Assembly: GCF_019097595.1 (NCBI RefSeq)
Contig: NC_080710.1
Coordinates: forward strand, 6,965,780-7,029,779
Reading direction: 5' to 3'
DNA: 64,000 nt
DNA from: Hemibagrus wyckioides
Taxonomy: Eukaryota > Chordata > Actinopteri > Siluriformes > Bagridae
Below the pieces are notes generated by a model. That model was given only the letters and a program-made list of their open reading frames with translations, searched no databases and had not been told where the DNA came from. The number at the start of each line of letters is the position of its first letter. Positions within the stretch are counted from its first letter, which is position 1. The translations under genes were made by a program, and so were the position numbers. Below are positions 13,166-27,639 of this stretch, piece after piece.

Positions 13166-14477
13166 TAACACACTGTATGCACTTTGCCACAATTATTATT
13201 ATTATTAGGTTTAATTCAGATTATTTTTCTACAAAACTAGATCATGGTGGCCCTTAGACTAGCTCTCTGGAAGCACTGTCGCTAGTATAACGCAGTCATT
13301 AGAAACCTGTGAACTGTTAAAGAGAGAAATAGCTAAAGTGACTGGACTCATAAGTGCATGAATGAATGAAGCTTTTGCTTGTATATCTCCAGAATTAGAA
13401 TGTATAAATGGTTTGTTCATTCTATCTTATGTTTATGATTTTCTTTAATGAATCATATGTCCTCCCTTGCTTCTTCCTTCATTTTCTTTGTCTCTCTGTG
13501 TCTAGTGTTTGCAGGGGATGTTATCTTCACTGCAGTGTGAACTTAACATTCAGAGATATCTGCTAAAAATTGAATCACTTCATCGACCCAGAGTCAGTAA
13601 ATGCCAGAGCAGTAAAGCACATGCACCCCAGTTAACGTTTGTGTATGTAGGCATGTGTGGGTGTGTGTATCCGTCCAAACCCATGATGTGAAAGAAACCA
13701 ATGCTTTGTTTGGCACAAGTTTGTGTATTGCCTGAGTCATGGTATGATCGTCTGAGCTCATGATCAAAAACAGTTATTTTTTCCCATTAAAAGGTATAAC
13801 TAACTTAAGGATGCCAGATGCACTCTAGTTGCTTTAATTGTACATATTTGGCTGTTCGGATATTTTTTAATAGTTTTTTTTTTTTATTGGACCTTCTTTT
13901 TCTCTAACTTGTTCTGTTGCACATATGCCAACGTATAACTGAAAAATACCAAATGACCAATGATCTGTCTGATAACCTGAATTATTGGGCTGAAATTTAG
14001 GTGTCTTTTTGAAATCAGCTTAAATATAAAATACATAAATCAGGTGACTGAAGGCCACATTATTAATCTCGTAAATGCAGAAATAGGATAAAGATAAATT
14101 GATTTGTTAGTAAGGACTGTTTTTGGTTGTGTGCTCAAAATGTTTTTCTATGCTGTGTGTTTGGATGTTGCACTGATTAAGAGGACTGAATGGATTATGA
14201 ATGGATGCTTGTTTTTGCCTCTATGTTGATGACTGTTTTCTTATGCTAGTGTAAGTGGTCCTTACTCTACAGTATGCGTTCAGCTGTATGTGTGTTTTAA
14301 TGCATTTTCCAAACCAAATGATTTTGGATTTAAATTAGTGTATGAAATTTGGGGTGAAAGAAAAATTTGTTGTGGTGATCTAGATTGCTGAAGTGATATG
14401 TCACACTGGGTGTAATAGGACATTTTATTAACGATAAACTGTATTATTTTTATGTCTTTCTCCATTGTTGCCTCCAG
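13166..14477. other. Non-coding sequence before the first recognised exon
   Basis: No exon with convincing splice borders and family similarity was found. The stretch probably belongs to the intron ending at 14477. Confidence 0.5.
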
Positions 14478-14682
14478 AACCGGTGTGCCAGGGCAGGTGT
14501 GGTGTGCTCAAGTCTCGTTCCAGCATTCAGTGATCTGCCAGATCTTGGCTTGCCGGTGTCTCTGGACACTTTAGAGGTCATGTCGGAGTATGAAGTGCCC
14601 GTTGCCTTCACCCGTGGCTCCCGCTCCCGGGCCAGCCTTCCTGTGGTGCGTTCTGCTAACCAGACCAAGGACCGCTCACTAG
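14478..14682 (+). CDS. kiaa1217: kiaa1217 exon 1 of window (N-terminal linker)
   Basis: The acceptor CCTCCAG precedes 14478 and the donor GTACAT follows 14682. It enters in phase 0 and leaves one base, completed by exon 2 to give Gly-Val-Leu-Tyr. It encodes a segment rich in Ser, Arg and hydrophobic residues that ends with TRGSRSRASLPVVRSANQTK, close to the human block just before the AIP3-like region. The stretch before it (LDTLEVMSEY) also resembles the human protein. Exons further 5', including the start codon, were not found in 1-14477. Confidence 0.9.
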
Positions 14683-16135
14683 GTACATACACACACAAAC
14701 ATACAAAATCATTCAAATTGTGCAACATGGCATTAGCAGTTTCGCAAGATAGACTTTGTTATAATGTGACATTGTGACTGTTCATATTATTATTAAAAAT
14801 ACAAAAAATATTAATGAATTGAATAGAAAACAGTCACTGCATTTATTTAAAATTATAGAGGCAAATGTTTCTTGAAAGTGCAGAACATTCAAAATTGAAT
14901 TGCAGTTTAAATACAGTCTTTGAATTACAGATGGTGTGATGACAGTTTAAAGTATACAGTAGATTATTTTTGCCGCAAATGTTCACTTTTCTGTCGCCAT
15001 TAAAATGATTTTGTTTGAGTGTGTGTGGATGTGTGTGTGTGGATGTGTGGATGCAAGTCATAAGGGTGAATGCAATTTTGTTATTTTCCATCCAGCCAGT
15101 AAGATCAGAGCGTGTACTTATGCGCACACAGGCACTTATTACAGGCTAGCGCTAGCTTGTGGGTAGGCACATGTACTGCTGTGCACACACAAACTTCACT
15201 TTCTTTCAGACCCTCTTTTAGGTTTTTTTTTATCATCAGTGCTCAAAAGACACCTACCTTTCTTTACTTACTTACACACACACACACACACAAAGACTCT
15301 CTTTGAAATAGTAGACTCCATTTAGCCCAAAGCGCTGATTGGTTGGTTTAAATGAAAAACAGCTGGAAAGAGTCAGAGTAAGAGAGAGAGGGGAGGGACG
15401 TCGGGAAAAGATCTCTTCTCCAAATAAAGCTTATGAAGGAACATTGTAGAGAAATAGACGGAGTGAAATCACAAAGCTTTAAACCGATAGACAGAAGGTG
15501 TGTTTTTTCTGCACTGTGGAGAGCAGCAGTAAGTATGCGTTTCACTCTATTGACTGAAGTTGAAGTATTCACCCTCTACAGAGATGCTGCCATTGTTTAG
15601 CTTTCATTAATAAAAACAAAGCTTCAACTGCAATTTCTCTGTTCTGCTCTAATTCTGGGCTGTTTGGAAGCTCGGCCTGTTCCACTCCGGCTTTAAAGTA
15701 TTTAACTTTTTAATCTACATTAAAAAATGCTTGCTTTGTGAGGAAAAAATTGTTGTTGTCAGAAACTAGACACTTTTGGAATTTTTCATATTTGACGTAA
15801 TGTTGTTATAAAGCATTATTTAGTTGCTCTGTAGAAAAGTTTGTTTAGTTCCTGAGCTGTAGACGATTTTTTATAGTATGTTTGTGTTCTAATTACTTAA
15901 AGCTGTATTTTTGATGCATCTGTGATCTGGGGTTACTCTGCTTAAGCCGTCCTTTTCATACAACGTCCCCATTTGGCTGGGCCGAACATTTGTTTCTCGT
16001 TTATAGAGACAGCAGGAACACACTCAAGCTGCAGCCTGCGGTCTAAAGCTGAATAGATTCTTCTCCGTCCATCTTTGCCTTTTAATCCAATTCAGATTTA
16101 TGTTTTTTGTTTAAGAGAAATATTATAAGCATTCT
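14683..16135. other. Intron sequence; CA repeats; otherwise nothing recognised
   Basis: Contains short (CA)n/(TG)n tracts near 14690, 15015-15055 and 15273-15292. The 15330-15540 part is somewhat richer in purine tracts and has a GATTGGTTGG box, but nothing proves a promoter. Confidence 0.4.
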
Positions 16136-16440
16136 ACATTTAGATTTATGGCATTTGGCAGATGCCTTTATCCAGAGCGACATAGAAAAAAAGTGCTTTT
16201 GAAGTCTCTATCGATGACTACATCAATACCAGCTCACTAGGACACAGAATAAGAATACCATCAGCCTCCACCTTTGTTTGAAGGTAAATAGAGGAGAGCA
16301 CACAATCAAATTTTTATTTATTTATTTGTTTTATAAGTGCTAGTTTAAGTATTTTTAGGAAGAGGTAGGTCTTCATGCTTGAGCAGTGTTAGAACAGCAG
16401 AGGGAGAGGGATGCAGTGAAAGCAGTTTTTATGCTGCATA
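16136..16440 (-). mobile_element. L2-like LINE fragment, 3' end
   Basis: Begins with GGCATTTGGCAGATGCCTTT then ATCCAGAGCGAC, the reverse complement of the conserved LINE/SINE tail. This is followed by 3' UTR text shared with 12745-13165. A short TTTA-rich stretch interrupts it near 16310. Confidence 0.65.
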
Positions 16441-17154
16441 TTTGATGGTGTAACGAGAACTTAAAGTTGCATCCATGGCAGCAGAAATAAAGCTTCAGTT
16501 GTGGGAATAGTTGAAAAAAACATACATATTAGTTTTCTAGTTTTTTTTAGTTCTAGTTAACCCTTTTAATACATCTTTTTCATCAGTTTATTTTTTTGTC
16601 AGTGATATGGTGATTGGAAAAGTTAAATGTTTGCAAAGTGTATATAGAAGTCACAAAAAATCCCTCAAACAAATAGATCATTGGAAATACTAAATAAATT
16701 TTAACTAATTATATGACTAAGTTTAAAGTTCAGTTGGGTGTTACATCTAGAGTTTAATTTCTCTTTTTGTTCATAGGATATAGGTCTAGAGGACTCAAGT
16801 ACAGATTTGGACTCATCTAATCCCAAGGTGCTTGCTGTATTGTCTTAAACATGTCTCGTGCTTTAGAACAGCTGTGCTTTGACTTATCTCAGTCTCTGGC
16901 ATTTTCTTTGTCTTGATGGAGAGTTTGTAAAAATAATGCTTGTGTTGGTTCTACTTTTCACATGCACAAAGTTTGACACAAAGTAATTCCTTCTGGCTTA
17001 GCGGGCTAATGCATGCACAGGCTAATGCTCTGTTTATCTGCCCCGCCCCTTTTCCTTCATACATGGAACTGGTCCTGTGTAAAGTGAACAACCAGGGGAA
17101 TCTGAAACTGTACACTCTTTCCAGTGGAGTATGTATATATATGTATGTATATAC

Positions 17155-17835
17155 TGTCAAACCGGTTGTGCAGGATGGTGTTGCAGGCAGAATAATATTT
17201 CCCACGGCATCTCCAGACTCATTCACATCTGTCATGTGCTTAGTATGAACCTGCTCTAATCTGTGAGGAGAGCAGGGTGCCAATAGCAGACTGTCCAATT
17301 CTGGTGCTCTCTGGCAAATGGCAATCAAGCTGCACTGTGCTGGGCTGTGAGCACAGGTCCTACTAGAGGATATCAGCCCTCATGCCACCCTCATGGAGTC
17401 TGGTTGTGAGAGTTTGGTCAGAAACATGCACACCAGTTGCATGCTGGAGGTCATGAGGCAGTGTTCATCCTGTTTATCTTTGCACAAAGGAGCAGATCCT
17501 GGTCTTGCTGCTGGGTTGTTGCCCTTCTATGGCCCTGTCCAGCTCTTCTCGTGTAACAGACCCTCTCCCTATATCTCCTCAATGTTCTTGAAGCTGTTCT
17601 GGGAAAACCCTAACAAAAACACAAAGGTAGAGACAAATCAGTCAAGGAGGATAAGGAGAGAGCAATTGTCTGTGGCCACCATCTGCAAAACCACTTTCAT
17701 TTTCAAATGAAACTGATTTACATTCACTTAAGATGTCCTAACTGGACATATTGTTATCCTTGAAGTTAAGAAAACTTGATGTTATACTGTGAAGATTAAG
17801 TGTTCCCTTAATCTTTTTAAGCAGTAAACCTTTAA
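17155..17835 (-). mobile_element. Degraded Tc1-like transposon
   Basis: Minus-strand fragments read as transposase pieces, e.g. TRLHEGGMRA near 17390 and a QQQ-type block near 17510. These belong to a widespread fish Tc1-like family. The text is continuous with that family up to about 17830, but frames are broken. Confidence 0.6.
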
Positions 17836-18009
17836 TTATTTATTTAGTATGTAATTATGGTAATTAATTATAGTAAGAAAATTATTGGCCAAACATGCAC
17901 ACACTAAAGCACATCCATACATTTGGAAAGCAGAACAACATTTTGGCTTTTTTAAGTACATTCTTTTGGTCTGCCAACATGACTTGAGAATTTTGATAAC
18001 CTTGCTGCC

Positions 18010-18010
<1 letters not shown>

Positions 18011-18050
<40 letters not shown>
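18011..18050 (+). repeat. (GA)n microsatellite
   Basis: About 20 GA units ending in GAGAATGAGAATGAG. Intronic. Confidence 0.9.
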
Positions 18051-18053
<3 letters not shown>

Positions 18054-18369
18054 AATGAGCCTGTGCTATTACTATAGTACACATTTAAAATTAGAGTAGA
18101 AAAGTGGTTCACCTGTATACATTGTCTTGCTTTACTCCTTTTAATTAGGAAAAGCCAGCTACATGTGTGGGAAAAACATACTGTATATAGTATATATCTT
18201 GTTAACACAGCTGGAGGAGGAACAGCTTCATAGTTCTGCAGCAGGAGTAAGTCCCACAAACGCTGCTGGATTTTTAAAATGTGACCTCCAGATAAATAAT
18301 ATTTGATCTTTCTCCAAACTTAAGAGAGGGTATAGCACCATGTTCTATATGTTTATACGTCTCTCACTA

Positions 18370-18370
<1 letters not shown>

Positions 18371-18415
<45 letters not shown>
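18371..18415 (+). repeat. kiaa1217: (TC)n microsatellite acting as polypyrimidine tract of exon 2
   Basis: More than 20 TC units followed by a C/T-rich stretch lead directly into the exon 2 acceptor at 18434. Length changes could alter acceptor strength (inference). Confidence 0.85.
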
Positions 18416-18434
18416 CCCCTTTCTCCCCTTTCAG

Positions 18435-18633
18435 GTGTGCTGTACCTGCAGTATGGTGATGAGACAAAGGAAATTCGGATGCCCAATGAGATCACAACTG
18501 TAGACACAGTGCAAGCTTTATTCGTCAGCGCCTTCCCACAGCATCTCAGCATGAAAATGCTTGAGTCGCCAAGCACAGCTATCTATGTCAAAGATGACAT
18601 GAGAAACATGTACTATGAGCTGAATGATGTCAG
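18435..18633 (+). CDS. kiaa1217: kiaa1217 exon 2 (AIP3/Bud6-like region, first part)
   Basis: The acceptor TTTCAG sits directly behind a (TC)n tract that works as a long polypyrimidine tract; the donor is AG|GTATGC. It encodes the best conserved part of the family: LYLQYGDETKEIRMPNEIT, then ALFVSAFPQHLSMKMLESPS and a segment ending YYELNDVR. This corresponds to the N-terminal globular AIP3/Bud6-like region shared by sickle tail and SRCIN1. It is split after the second base of the final Arg codon. Confidence 0.93.
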
Positions 18634-19121
18634 GTATGCTTTGTGTGTGTGTTATGGTTGTTATCATTTACTCTATAATGTCATGATGCTATACCATAAT
18701 ACTGAAATGTGAAAGACATGGTCACAAATTTCCAATTTGTTAATTTGTTGGGGGTGGGGCAGTTCACCAGAACTCTATATGGCCATGAAACCAGTCCAGA
18801 TCTGCACTTATGCAGGATCATGGGGAGCATTGAGCCTACTCCAGGGAAATCATGGGAGGGGAAATCATGGGAGGGGAAACCATGGACAGGGTACCATCCA
18901 GAGTTTTACTAAATAATCAGAAAGCTTTATTCTGGTTGCCTGTTGCCCTCATACAATACTGTCCCATCTCTCTTCTCTTTCTCACATTGATCTGCCTTCA
19001 TGCCTTATCTACCCTGCAATATCTGGATCAGGATCCAAAATGATTATCAGCACACTAGGCCAGGGTCTGATGGTAATGTTTGGGTGCCATTTATGAACGG
19101 TTTGGATTTCTCTTTCTACAG

Positions 19122-19215
19122 GAGCATCACAGATCATTCATGTCTGAAGGTTTACCACAAGGACCCAGCACATGCCTTCAGCCATGCAGCTCGACCCACC
19201 ACTGGAGATGCTAGG
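19122..19215 (+). CDS. kiaa1217: kiaa1217 exon 3 (AIP3/Bud6-like region, end)
   Basis: The acceptor TTTCTACAG and donor AGG|GTGAGT are both strong. It enters after two bases of Arg and ends in phase 0. It encodes SITDHSCLKVYHKDPAHAF and a short tail ending in GDAR, matching the human segment around LLKVYNKDPAHAF. A 13.8-kb intron follows, the largest in the window. Confidence 0.92.
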
Positions 19216-21889
19216 GTGAGTGCTAGAATCAATCAAATCATCTTTTTTTAACATTGCTGGTTAAGAAAATATGTATGTTATTTGAAATGTGTCTTTATAT
19301 CAATTCATATGAAAATCAGCTGGTTTATAAACAGGTTATAGAGGTTTATATGTTTTTAATTTTATGCTCAATGCACAACAGTTTAATAATTGATTCATTT
19401 GTTTTGGTTTAAGTAATGTGTTCTTGAATAACTGGCAACAGCTTAGAAAAAAAGTTTAATTTGACTTCCAATCCAATGGATTTCAGTAACTTTTTACCTT
19501 CCCATGATGAATAATTTTAATCAGAAATAATTAGCATTTATATATAGATAACACATTGGGGTTTTAATGGATTCTTTGTGTGTTCTTTGTGTGAGATTAG
19601 ATCTGGCAGCAAACCACATTTGGATTTTTCGTCACTTTTATTTCACTACCCTGTAACAAATCCTCTCTTTGCTCTCTATAAAGAATTAGATTTCCAAGAC
19701 TCCCCAGATATTTGTTGCTTTGTTTCCCAAGTCTTATTACGGGGATTGGTGTGGACTTTGTGTGTCCTTCTATTGTGCTCAGAATAGACGTCAAAGGCCT
19801 TTCCCCTGCTTTATTCCTCCTCAGAAACCTTTCCTAATATCCCACAATGCTTGGGACGAACATAACCATTTCCTGGTTTGTAAGTGTGTCTGATCTACAG
19901 TGTCTGTCCAATCTGCAGTCTGGCTTTGACCACCATGTGCTAATACATGTTTGATTGGATTGTTTTGCCTTAAGGGTTATGTTTTGTTTAAACCATAATT
20001 AAAATATTTGTCGTCTTGTGACTTTACAGACAGCTCTGGCGTTTTATAAAGGATAAGCACACAAAAAAACTTCATTTGCACATGTACATTGTATGTGCTT
20101 GGTAGTTCATCTTATCTCAGAGTCCAGTGAGCCACCATTACTAACGGACAGATCAGCAGTGTAACAACATAGTTAAAGTTTTTACCACAAGAGTAACATA
20201 TGGTCTAATAGCATGGTTTGTCTTTTGATTGTCTAAAGACTACCCTTTTTCTAGACAAAAGAACTTCAGGATATTAGTGCAGGTTCAGGCGTGATGGTGA
20301 ATTCTTGTATGTTTGAACCTACATTGCTGGACATTGATGAATCAAATGAAAAGATGAACTTTATAGGCAATGAAGTGCAGATACTTTTGTATTTGGCACC
20401 TTAATGAGTAGCTTGTCTAAGAAATATATTAGAAGTAAAATAAGTCTGAAGTATACTGGAGACATCTTCTGTATGTATTCCATATTTACTGAGCAGCTTA
20501 CTTATAAATAATCCCTGTGTTCAAACCTTGGCAGGACAGAGGGCATTACGGTGACTTGCACATCCTTTCTGAATACCCAGGGTGCCAAACCAAAGGGAAA
20601 GCCAGTAAACTGCTAACAGACTATGAATTGGAGAAATTTTCTGTATTTTATAGAAATGAATATATGGATCTTTGGCTTCCAAGTTGTGTTTGCCCACTGC
20701 TTGCATTACATTTGATGTACATGTTGGACAGAATGGAAAATATCTTGAAAATGACCCTGCTAATTGTGCTCTCTCTCTCCCTCTCCCTCTCCCTCTCCCT
20801 CTCCCCATGTACTGTCTATATTGCCTGTTTCTGTATGTATTAATTGCTGCACTTGAACCAGATGGTATGGACATAAACAAAAACTTCAAAAGAAATTCAT
20901 TTTCAAATACAATGCAGAGATGCCTCTGTAGTTTCAGTGTATTACGCCCTGGAACTGTGGTCACACCCTAATCTGACAGAAACCATTTCAGTATTCTGGG
21001 CTTGCCCTGTAGAACTATATTGTGTGTAACTCCAGACAACCGCTGTTGTAATTTCTCAAACTCAAAGTGAATTAGATACTAAGGTGAACAAATGTATATG
21101 TATGAGTCACTGTTGTGCAGTGATTTCAGTATGTCCTTGTTGGGCTCATTCTGTTTAAGATTTTCAGTGTTTCACAACTGCAAGTGTGGTGTTGAGTTAC
21201 TTGATCAGGTTGCACATTTGGCAAATTGTGCAACGATACAACAATTTAACTTTAACCTCAGTTGATTTTAGTACTGACAGGCAATAGCCTGTCTCTGTAG
21301 TGAAGCAACTGTAGTAAGCACTTTTTAAAATTCTGCACTTCACTGTGCTGTCAAATCAACTGCTTTCCTCGTACCCGCTGCCAACTCCGATTCACTCAAC
21401 ATTGGCAAAGTGCTCATTTATCCTGTTCCAGGTAACTAATGCCTTTGTTTGAAAAGAATAAATCAGGTGTGATGACCAGCTTCATGCAATGAAAGAAATC
21501 ATTTTTTGTAATATTAATTTCAAATGTTATTTCACATGATACACATTTCACCTACCCTTGTAAAAGAAAACGTTATGAACACATTTTCTGAGGGATCAGA
21601 TCACAGTAATGAATATAAGAAAATGAATAGATTTGCATTATCTCACTAGTTTGCAGACATGCCGTAGTGTGCATTAATTATTAATACATTCATAATTTAT
21701 TTCCTGAATTGTAAACATAATAAACTCACCCAAAGAATTGGACGTAATTTGACAGATATTTTATAAAAATTATTGCAATAAATTACATATATGGCATTAG
21801 GCCAACACCCTTATTTTACAATATGCCCTAAATTATATTGTTGGTAACTCAATTACTATATGTTGTATGCCTGAATTACATCATATCTT
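19216..21889. other. Intron 3, first part, no gene or classified element
   Basis: AT-rich intronic DNA with a (CTCTCC)n-type array at about 20770-20805. Short open frames here lack splice support and family similarity. Confidence 0.5.
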
Positions 21890-22245
21890 AGATTTGTGAT
21901 CTAGATCACTTTTTTTTTTAATCCCAGGGAGGGATTGACTAGATTTTGGAGTTTGGTTGTAGGCATTGTGTTCTAGTTCATCCCAAAAGTGTTTAGAGTA
22001 GTTGAGGTCAGGGCTCTGTGTAGGCCACTCAAGTTCTGCTGCCAAAACCTTGGTAAACCTTCATAAACCTTGCTTTTGTACAGGTGCTTTATTGTACTGT
22101 TTCTCCCCCCTAATTTCAGTGAAGGTGAAATTCTTAATGCTACATTGCCTAAGTGCATTTTAGAAAATCTTTTGCTTCCGACATTGTGGCAATGGTATGG
22201 GGAAGAACATCACTGTTAACTGTCCACATAATTTTGGTTTCAATT
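21890..22245 (-). mobile_element. Degraded Tc1-like fragment
   Basis: The text TTGAGGTCAGGGCTCTGTGT then AGGCCACTCAAGTTC reads on the minus strand as the worn Tc1 'Q-S-P-D-L-N' block. It shares wording with 33755-34265 and 49090-49785. Confidence 0.55.
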
Positions 22246-22721
22246 TTTTTGTTTCATTTCCCCATACCCAATTATTCAGTCAGTTGTTTATAATTAATTA
22301 GTTCATGATGTTTTCATGTAAGCTCAATTTTTCCTTATAAAAGGAAATGTAAAAGAAGAAAAAAGAACTTTGGCCATGTTAAAATGTTTTTAATTTAATT
22401 CTCCCTGCATTAACATGGACCCACTGACTGCCTACACACTACGTAGACTGTAAAAGTTTACACTTGTGGTGTGTGTGTGCTTGATGGAAAACGCACACGC
22501 CCACACACAAAGCTCTCACCTGCAGTCAAATCAGATATGTTAACACAGGTTTAATAAGCACAAGCATAATAAGCATCAGATTCAGCCAGGCATCTGTACA
22601 GACATGCTGTGTTTGTAATATAATTGCAGGAGCAGAGCAGTAATATAACATATATGAAGAGAAGGAAAACAAATACTGAAAGCATTTTAAATCATATTAA
22701 GGTCAAATCCAAATGTTTTTT

Positions 22722-22757
22722 TTGTGTGTGTGTGTGTGTGTGTGAGTGAATGCGTGC

Positions 22758-22787
<30 letters not shown>
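22722..22787 (+). repeat. (TG)n and (AG)n compound microsatellite
   Basis: A TG run (22724-22743) and an AG run (22760-22787) separated by a short imperfect spacer. Confidence 0.9.
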
Positions 22788-22791
<4 letters not shown>

Positions 22792-22889
22792 TAATCCAGT
22801 GAGCATCTAAATTCCTTTCCACCTTTCAACTGGGTCATATGTTTTCAGAAAGTGCAGTTGGGGTTGCTTTTATTAGATTTCACTTGATT

Positions 22890-23710
22890 GCAATTTAGGG
22901 TGCTTGAATGTGGATCTAGCCAAAACCCCCTGGCACTGCTGGACATCTTCCAATGTTGAAGGGAAGTATGATGTGTCTTTCATCTGCTGCATTAAGTTTC
23001 CTTGGCTGACCACTGTGTCTACACTCCTCATCATTGCCTATTTCTTTGTGCTTCTTCAAAATAGCTTAAACAGCACATCTTGAAACCCCAGTCTTTTGTG
23101 CCAGTGAGAAACCTTGCTGATTCAGTATGACTTGTGTTTTGTTACTGTCTTCCACAGCCTCACATTAGTAGCAGAGTTTGTCTGATCCTCACCCAGTTTT
23201 AAGCTCCTACACAGCAGCCTACATATGTACTTCATGATCATTGATATAACTGGTTAATCATATGCCTGTCTATGATTCAACAAAAGTAGTCTCTTTTGTG
23301 TAGTCTCTTTCTGATTATAGATTCATGCTCTTTGGCAAAAAAATGTAGCAAACGCTACTGTATGTCCCATGATGATATTTTAGGGTTTTTGGAGACGTCT
23401 TTTGGAAGCATCTTGCTGTCTGCTCTTGGGGTGAATTTGCTTGGACGGCCTGACCTGGCCATGTTTACAGTTGTTTTAAATGTTCTCCAGTTGTAAATGA
23501 TTTTCTGGCTAATGGAATGGCTGATTACATATACTTTTGAGATCTTTTTATATCCCTTACCAGATTGCTATCTCCTAAGCATCAACAATCTTCTTTCTGG
23601 AGTTCTCAGAGAGTTTTTGGATCTCATCATGGGGATACCTCTCACTTCAATAAAGAGCAAACCAAGCTAAATGAAGCCAAATAAATGTGGGGGGTGTCCT
23701 TACTTTTTCC
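22890..23710. mobile_element. Probable DNA-transposon relic, unclassified
   Basis: Wording such as ACGGCCTGACCTGGCCATGT and the terminal GGGGTGTCCTTACTTTTTCC resembles fish DNA-transposon sequences. No complete ends or transposase frame can be read. Confidence 0.35.
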
Positions 23711-23744
23711 TCACAAGAAAATTTAGATTTTTTAAAACACATGA

Positions 23745-25421
<1,677 letters not shown>

Positions 25422-25471
25422 TCTCTCTCGCTCTCGCTCTCTCTCTCTCTCTCTCGCTCTCTCTCGCTCTA
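25422..25471 (+). repeat. (CT)n microsatellite with CG interruptions
   Basis: About 25 CT units interrupted by CTCG variants. Confidence 0.85.
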
Positions 25472-25694
25472 GCCATTTTCAGAATAAATCTAGGCATATT
25501 CAGACTAAATTGCCTTTCTCTCTTTAGGTTATGTGGAACTTAATGTGGAATTTCCTGGTGCAAGAGGTATTGATGTATTAAATTTATCTGCTGTCTGTAA
25601 GTTGTAAGAAGTCTGTAAATAGTGAAAAGCTGAGCTCACTGACTGAGAATGTGTGAGCTCTGATATCTTTATCATATTGAGTTTAAAAACATGG

Positions 25695-26290
25695 GTTTGG
25701 AAAATCCATGACAGCAGGAGTGGATTCTTGAAGACTGGTAGTGACTCAGCTGTTTGGACATGTAAGCGAGGTTCATTTCGCCACCTCAGTGCCAGAATGG
25801 AGAAAAGTCTTTATGCATACTTTCCTTGTATCCTGAGAGATGGTGGGACCTATCTGGCAGTGCAAGAGGATCTGAGGGAGCATAATGCAGTGCAGAGTAT
25901 GTTAAGTGAATTGAGGTGTAAGGTGCACAGCAAACAGGGGTGATATGGTTGAAAAGTCACGCAGCTGCATTTTGGATCATTTGCAGAGGTTGAATGGCAT
26001 TCTTGTGGTAGCGAGTTGCGGTAGTCCAGTCTCAAAATGACATGGGACTGAACAAGCCTATGTGGATAAAAATGGACAAATCCGTCTGAAATTGTAAAGG
26101 TAATGATTAGCAATCTGTGAGGAAAAGGACAAATGATTGTCCATTGGAACCTCAAGGTTTTGTGCCGTGCCAGGAGGGGAGATCAGACCTGACATAGGGG
26201 TGAATCACTTGGGATGAACACCAGTTTTGAAATCAGTGGAATTAAGTTTTATTTGATGAACTGCCGTCCATGAAGAGATATCTGTCTGGT
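25695..26290 (-). mobile_element. L2-like LINE fragment, 3' part
   Basis: Shares GTTCATTTCGCCACCTCAGT and the following text with 12990-13160. It continues through GCATTTTGGATCATTTGCAG and TCCATGAAGAGATATCTGTC, where similarity stops. The same element seems to resume at 27225. Confidence 0.6.
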
Positions 26291-27224
26291 TTTGAATTTA
26301 AATTATTTTGACTTATCGGAGAAAAGAATGAGCTTTCAAATGGTATTTGCCGCACCTTCCTACTCCAAAAATAAACTTCTATATAATTATTCAAAATTGA
26401 CCTCAAATATTTCAAAAACCATTCAGAGTTTAAATAAAAAGTATGTATCATTAAAAACGGCAAACTTTCCTTTTTAAAATGATGAAGTTTTGATTGAGAA
26501 ATGTTGATTGCATACGAGTTCAATTTCATGCATTTTCCTCTGCGTCAAGCGAGATTGGAGATTCCACCATCATCGGGTCATGTTAAAATTCCCATACTCT
26601 AAGCGGAAACCAAGGAATATTATTAAATGATATATCTGTTATATCTGTTATCGTATTATCATAGCTTAAGAGTCTAAAGAGTAGTTTTGTTTATTGTTCT
26701 GAAGTTAACAGCGAAGAACTAAGGTGTTATTTATTTCTTTTAAATCTTGAAAATGTTCTGTAATGTAAAAGTGATGCGATATTTTAAATGTTGAAAAAGA
26801 ACTTTAATACTGTTGGAAGTGTACATAATTCTTGTTTACCTTATTGATATGCATATTACAAAAGTAACAAAATGTCATAGAAAATAAGTTAAAAACTCAT
26901 TCAGCATCAGTTATATAGGTATATATCTTAATTACATGCAGTCAAACATTAAAAATAATAGCAGAGATGGAAAGAAAAACTTCATGTTTATATATCCAAA
27001 ATAAGATTTTTTGTTTTTAAAGAAAATCTATAAAATCGCTGAAAACGGTTCCATGGTGCTTCAGTTGCTTCTAAGCCTTTTATATCAGAAAATGTTCTGA
27101 AATTTTTATGAAATTTCCGAACTTCAAAAGATCATATCTCACATTCTAATGGAGATATTTTCAAGCTTGTAGTATTCTGTTTATTGTGCAAATTCACACT
27201 GTGAATCACTGTGGTTGCTAATTT
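26291..27224. other. Unclassified segment separating two pieces of one L2-like LINE
   Basis: About 0.93 kb of AT-rich DNA unlike the LINE on either side. No terminal repeat, target duplication or reading frame is readable. It could be an unrecognised insertion or a locally rearranged segment. Confidence 0.4.
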
Positions 27225-27500
27225 TAAAAAAGTGGGCCAAGTACTGAGTCTTGTGGGACACCACTGTGTGTCTGTGTGCAGTAGATTTTGATCTCCATTG
27301 CCATGCTGTGCCACAAGTTCCACTCTTGAGGGTGGACAAGGGAGTGTTGTGGTTGACCATGTCACATGCTGCAGAAAGATTGAGAAGGATGAGGACTGAT
27401 CACAGTTTGGCTGATATAGCAGCATGTAGTTTCTCAATGACGGTCAAAAGGGCAGTCTCTGTGGAATGTTCTGCTTTAAGCCAGACCTTTTGGGATCTTG
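27225..27500 (-). mobile_element. L2-like LINE fragment, reverse transcriptase domain
   Basis: On the minus strand 27437-27250 reads as worn RT blocks: VLILLNLSAACDMVNHNT (the LDLSAAFDTVNH motif with the catalytic Asp region altered), then SGVPQDSVL (the GVPQGSVLGP block). This identifies the family as a LINE and shows the copy is dead. Confidence 0.65.
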
Positions 27501-27639
27501 GAGATGCATTCAAGGACTTTAGAAAGAAAAGAGAAAAGTGGTACTGGTCTGTATTATACCAGCCTGATACATCTTTTTATTGACCAGTGATTTTGCCATT
27601 TCATAGATATATGCTGATTTTCCATTATTATATAATATA

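Noticed and set aside
13509..13691. Open frame starting MQGMLSSLQCELNIQRYLL, considered as an upstream sickle tail exon
   Set aside because: No similarity to the known N-terminus, and no good donor in frame; only an AG precedes it.
15330..15572. Possible internal promoter or alternative first exon before exon 2
   Set aside because: Only a GATTGGTTGG box and purine-rich DNA; no start codon with a donor in phase with exon 2.
20517..20971. Overlapping open frames on both strands
   Set aside because: They run through a CTCTCC repeat, with no family motif and no splice support.
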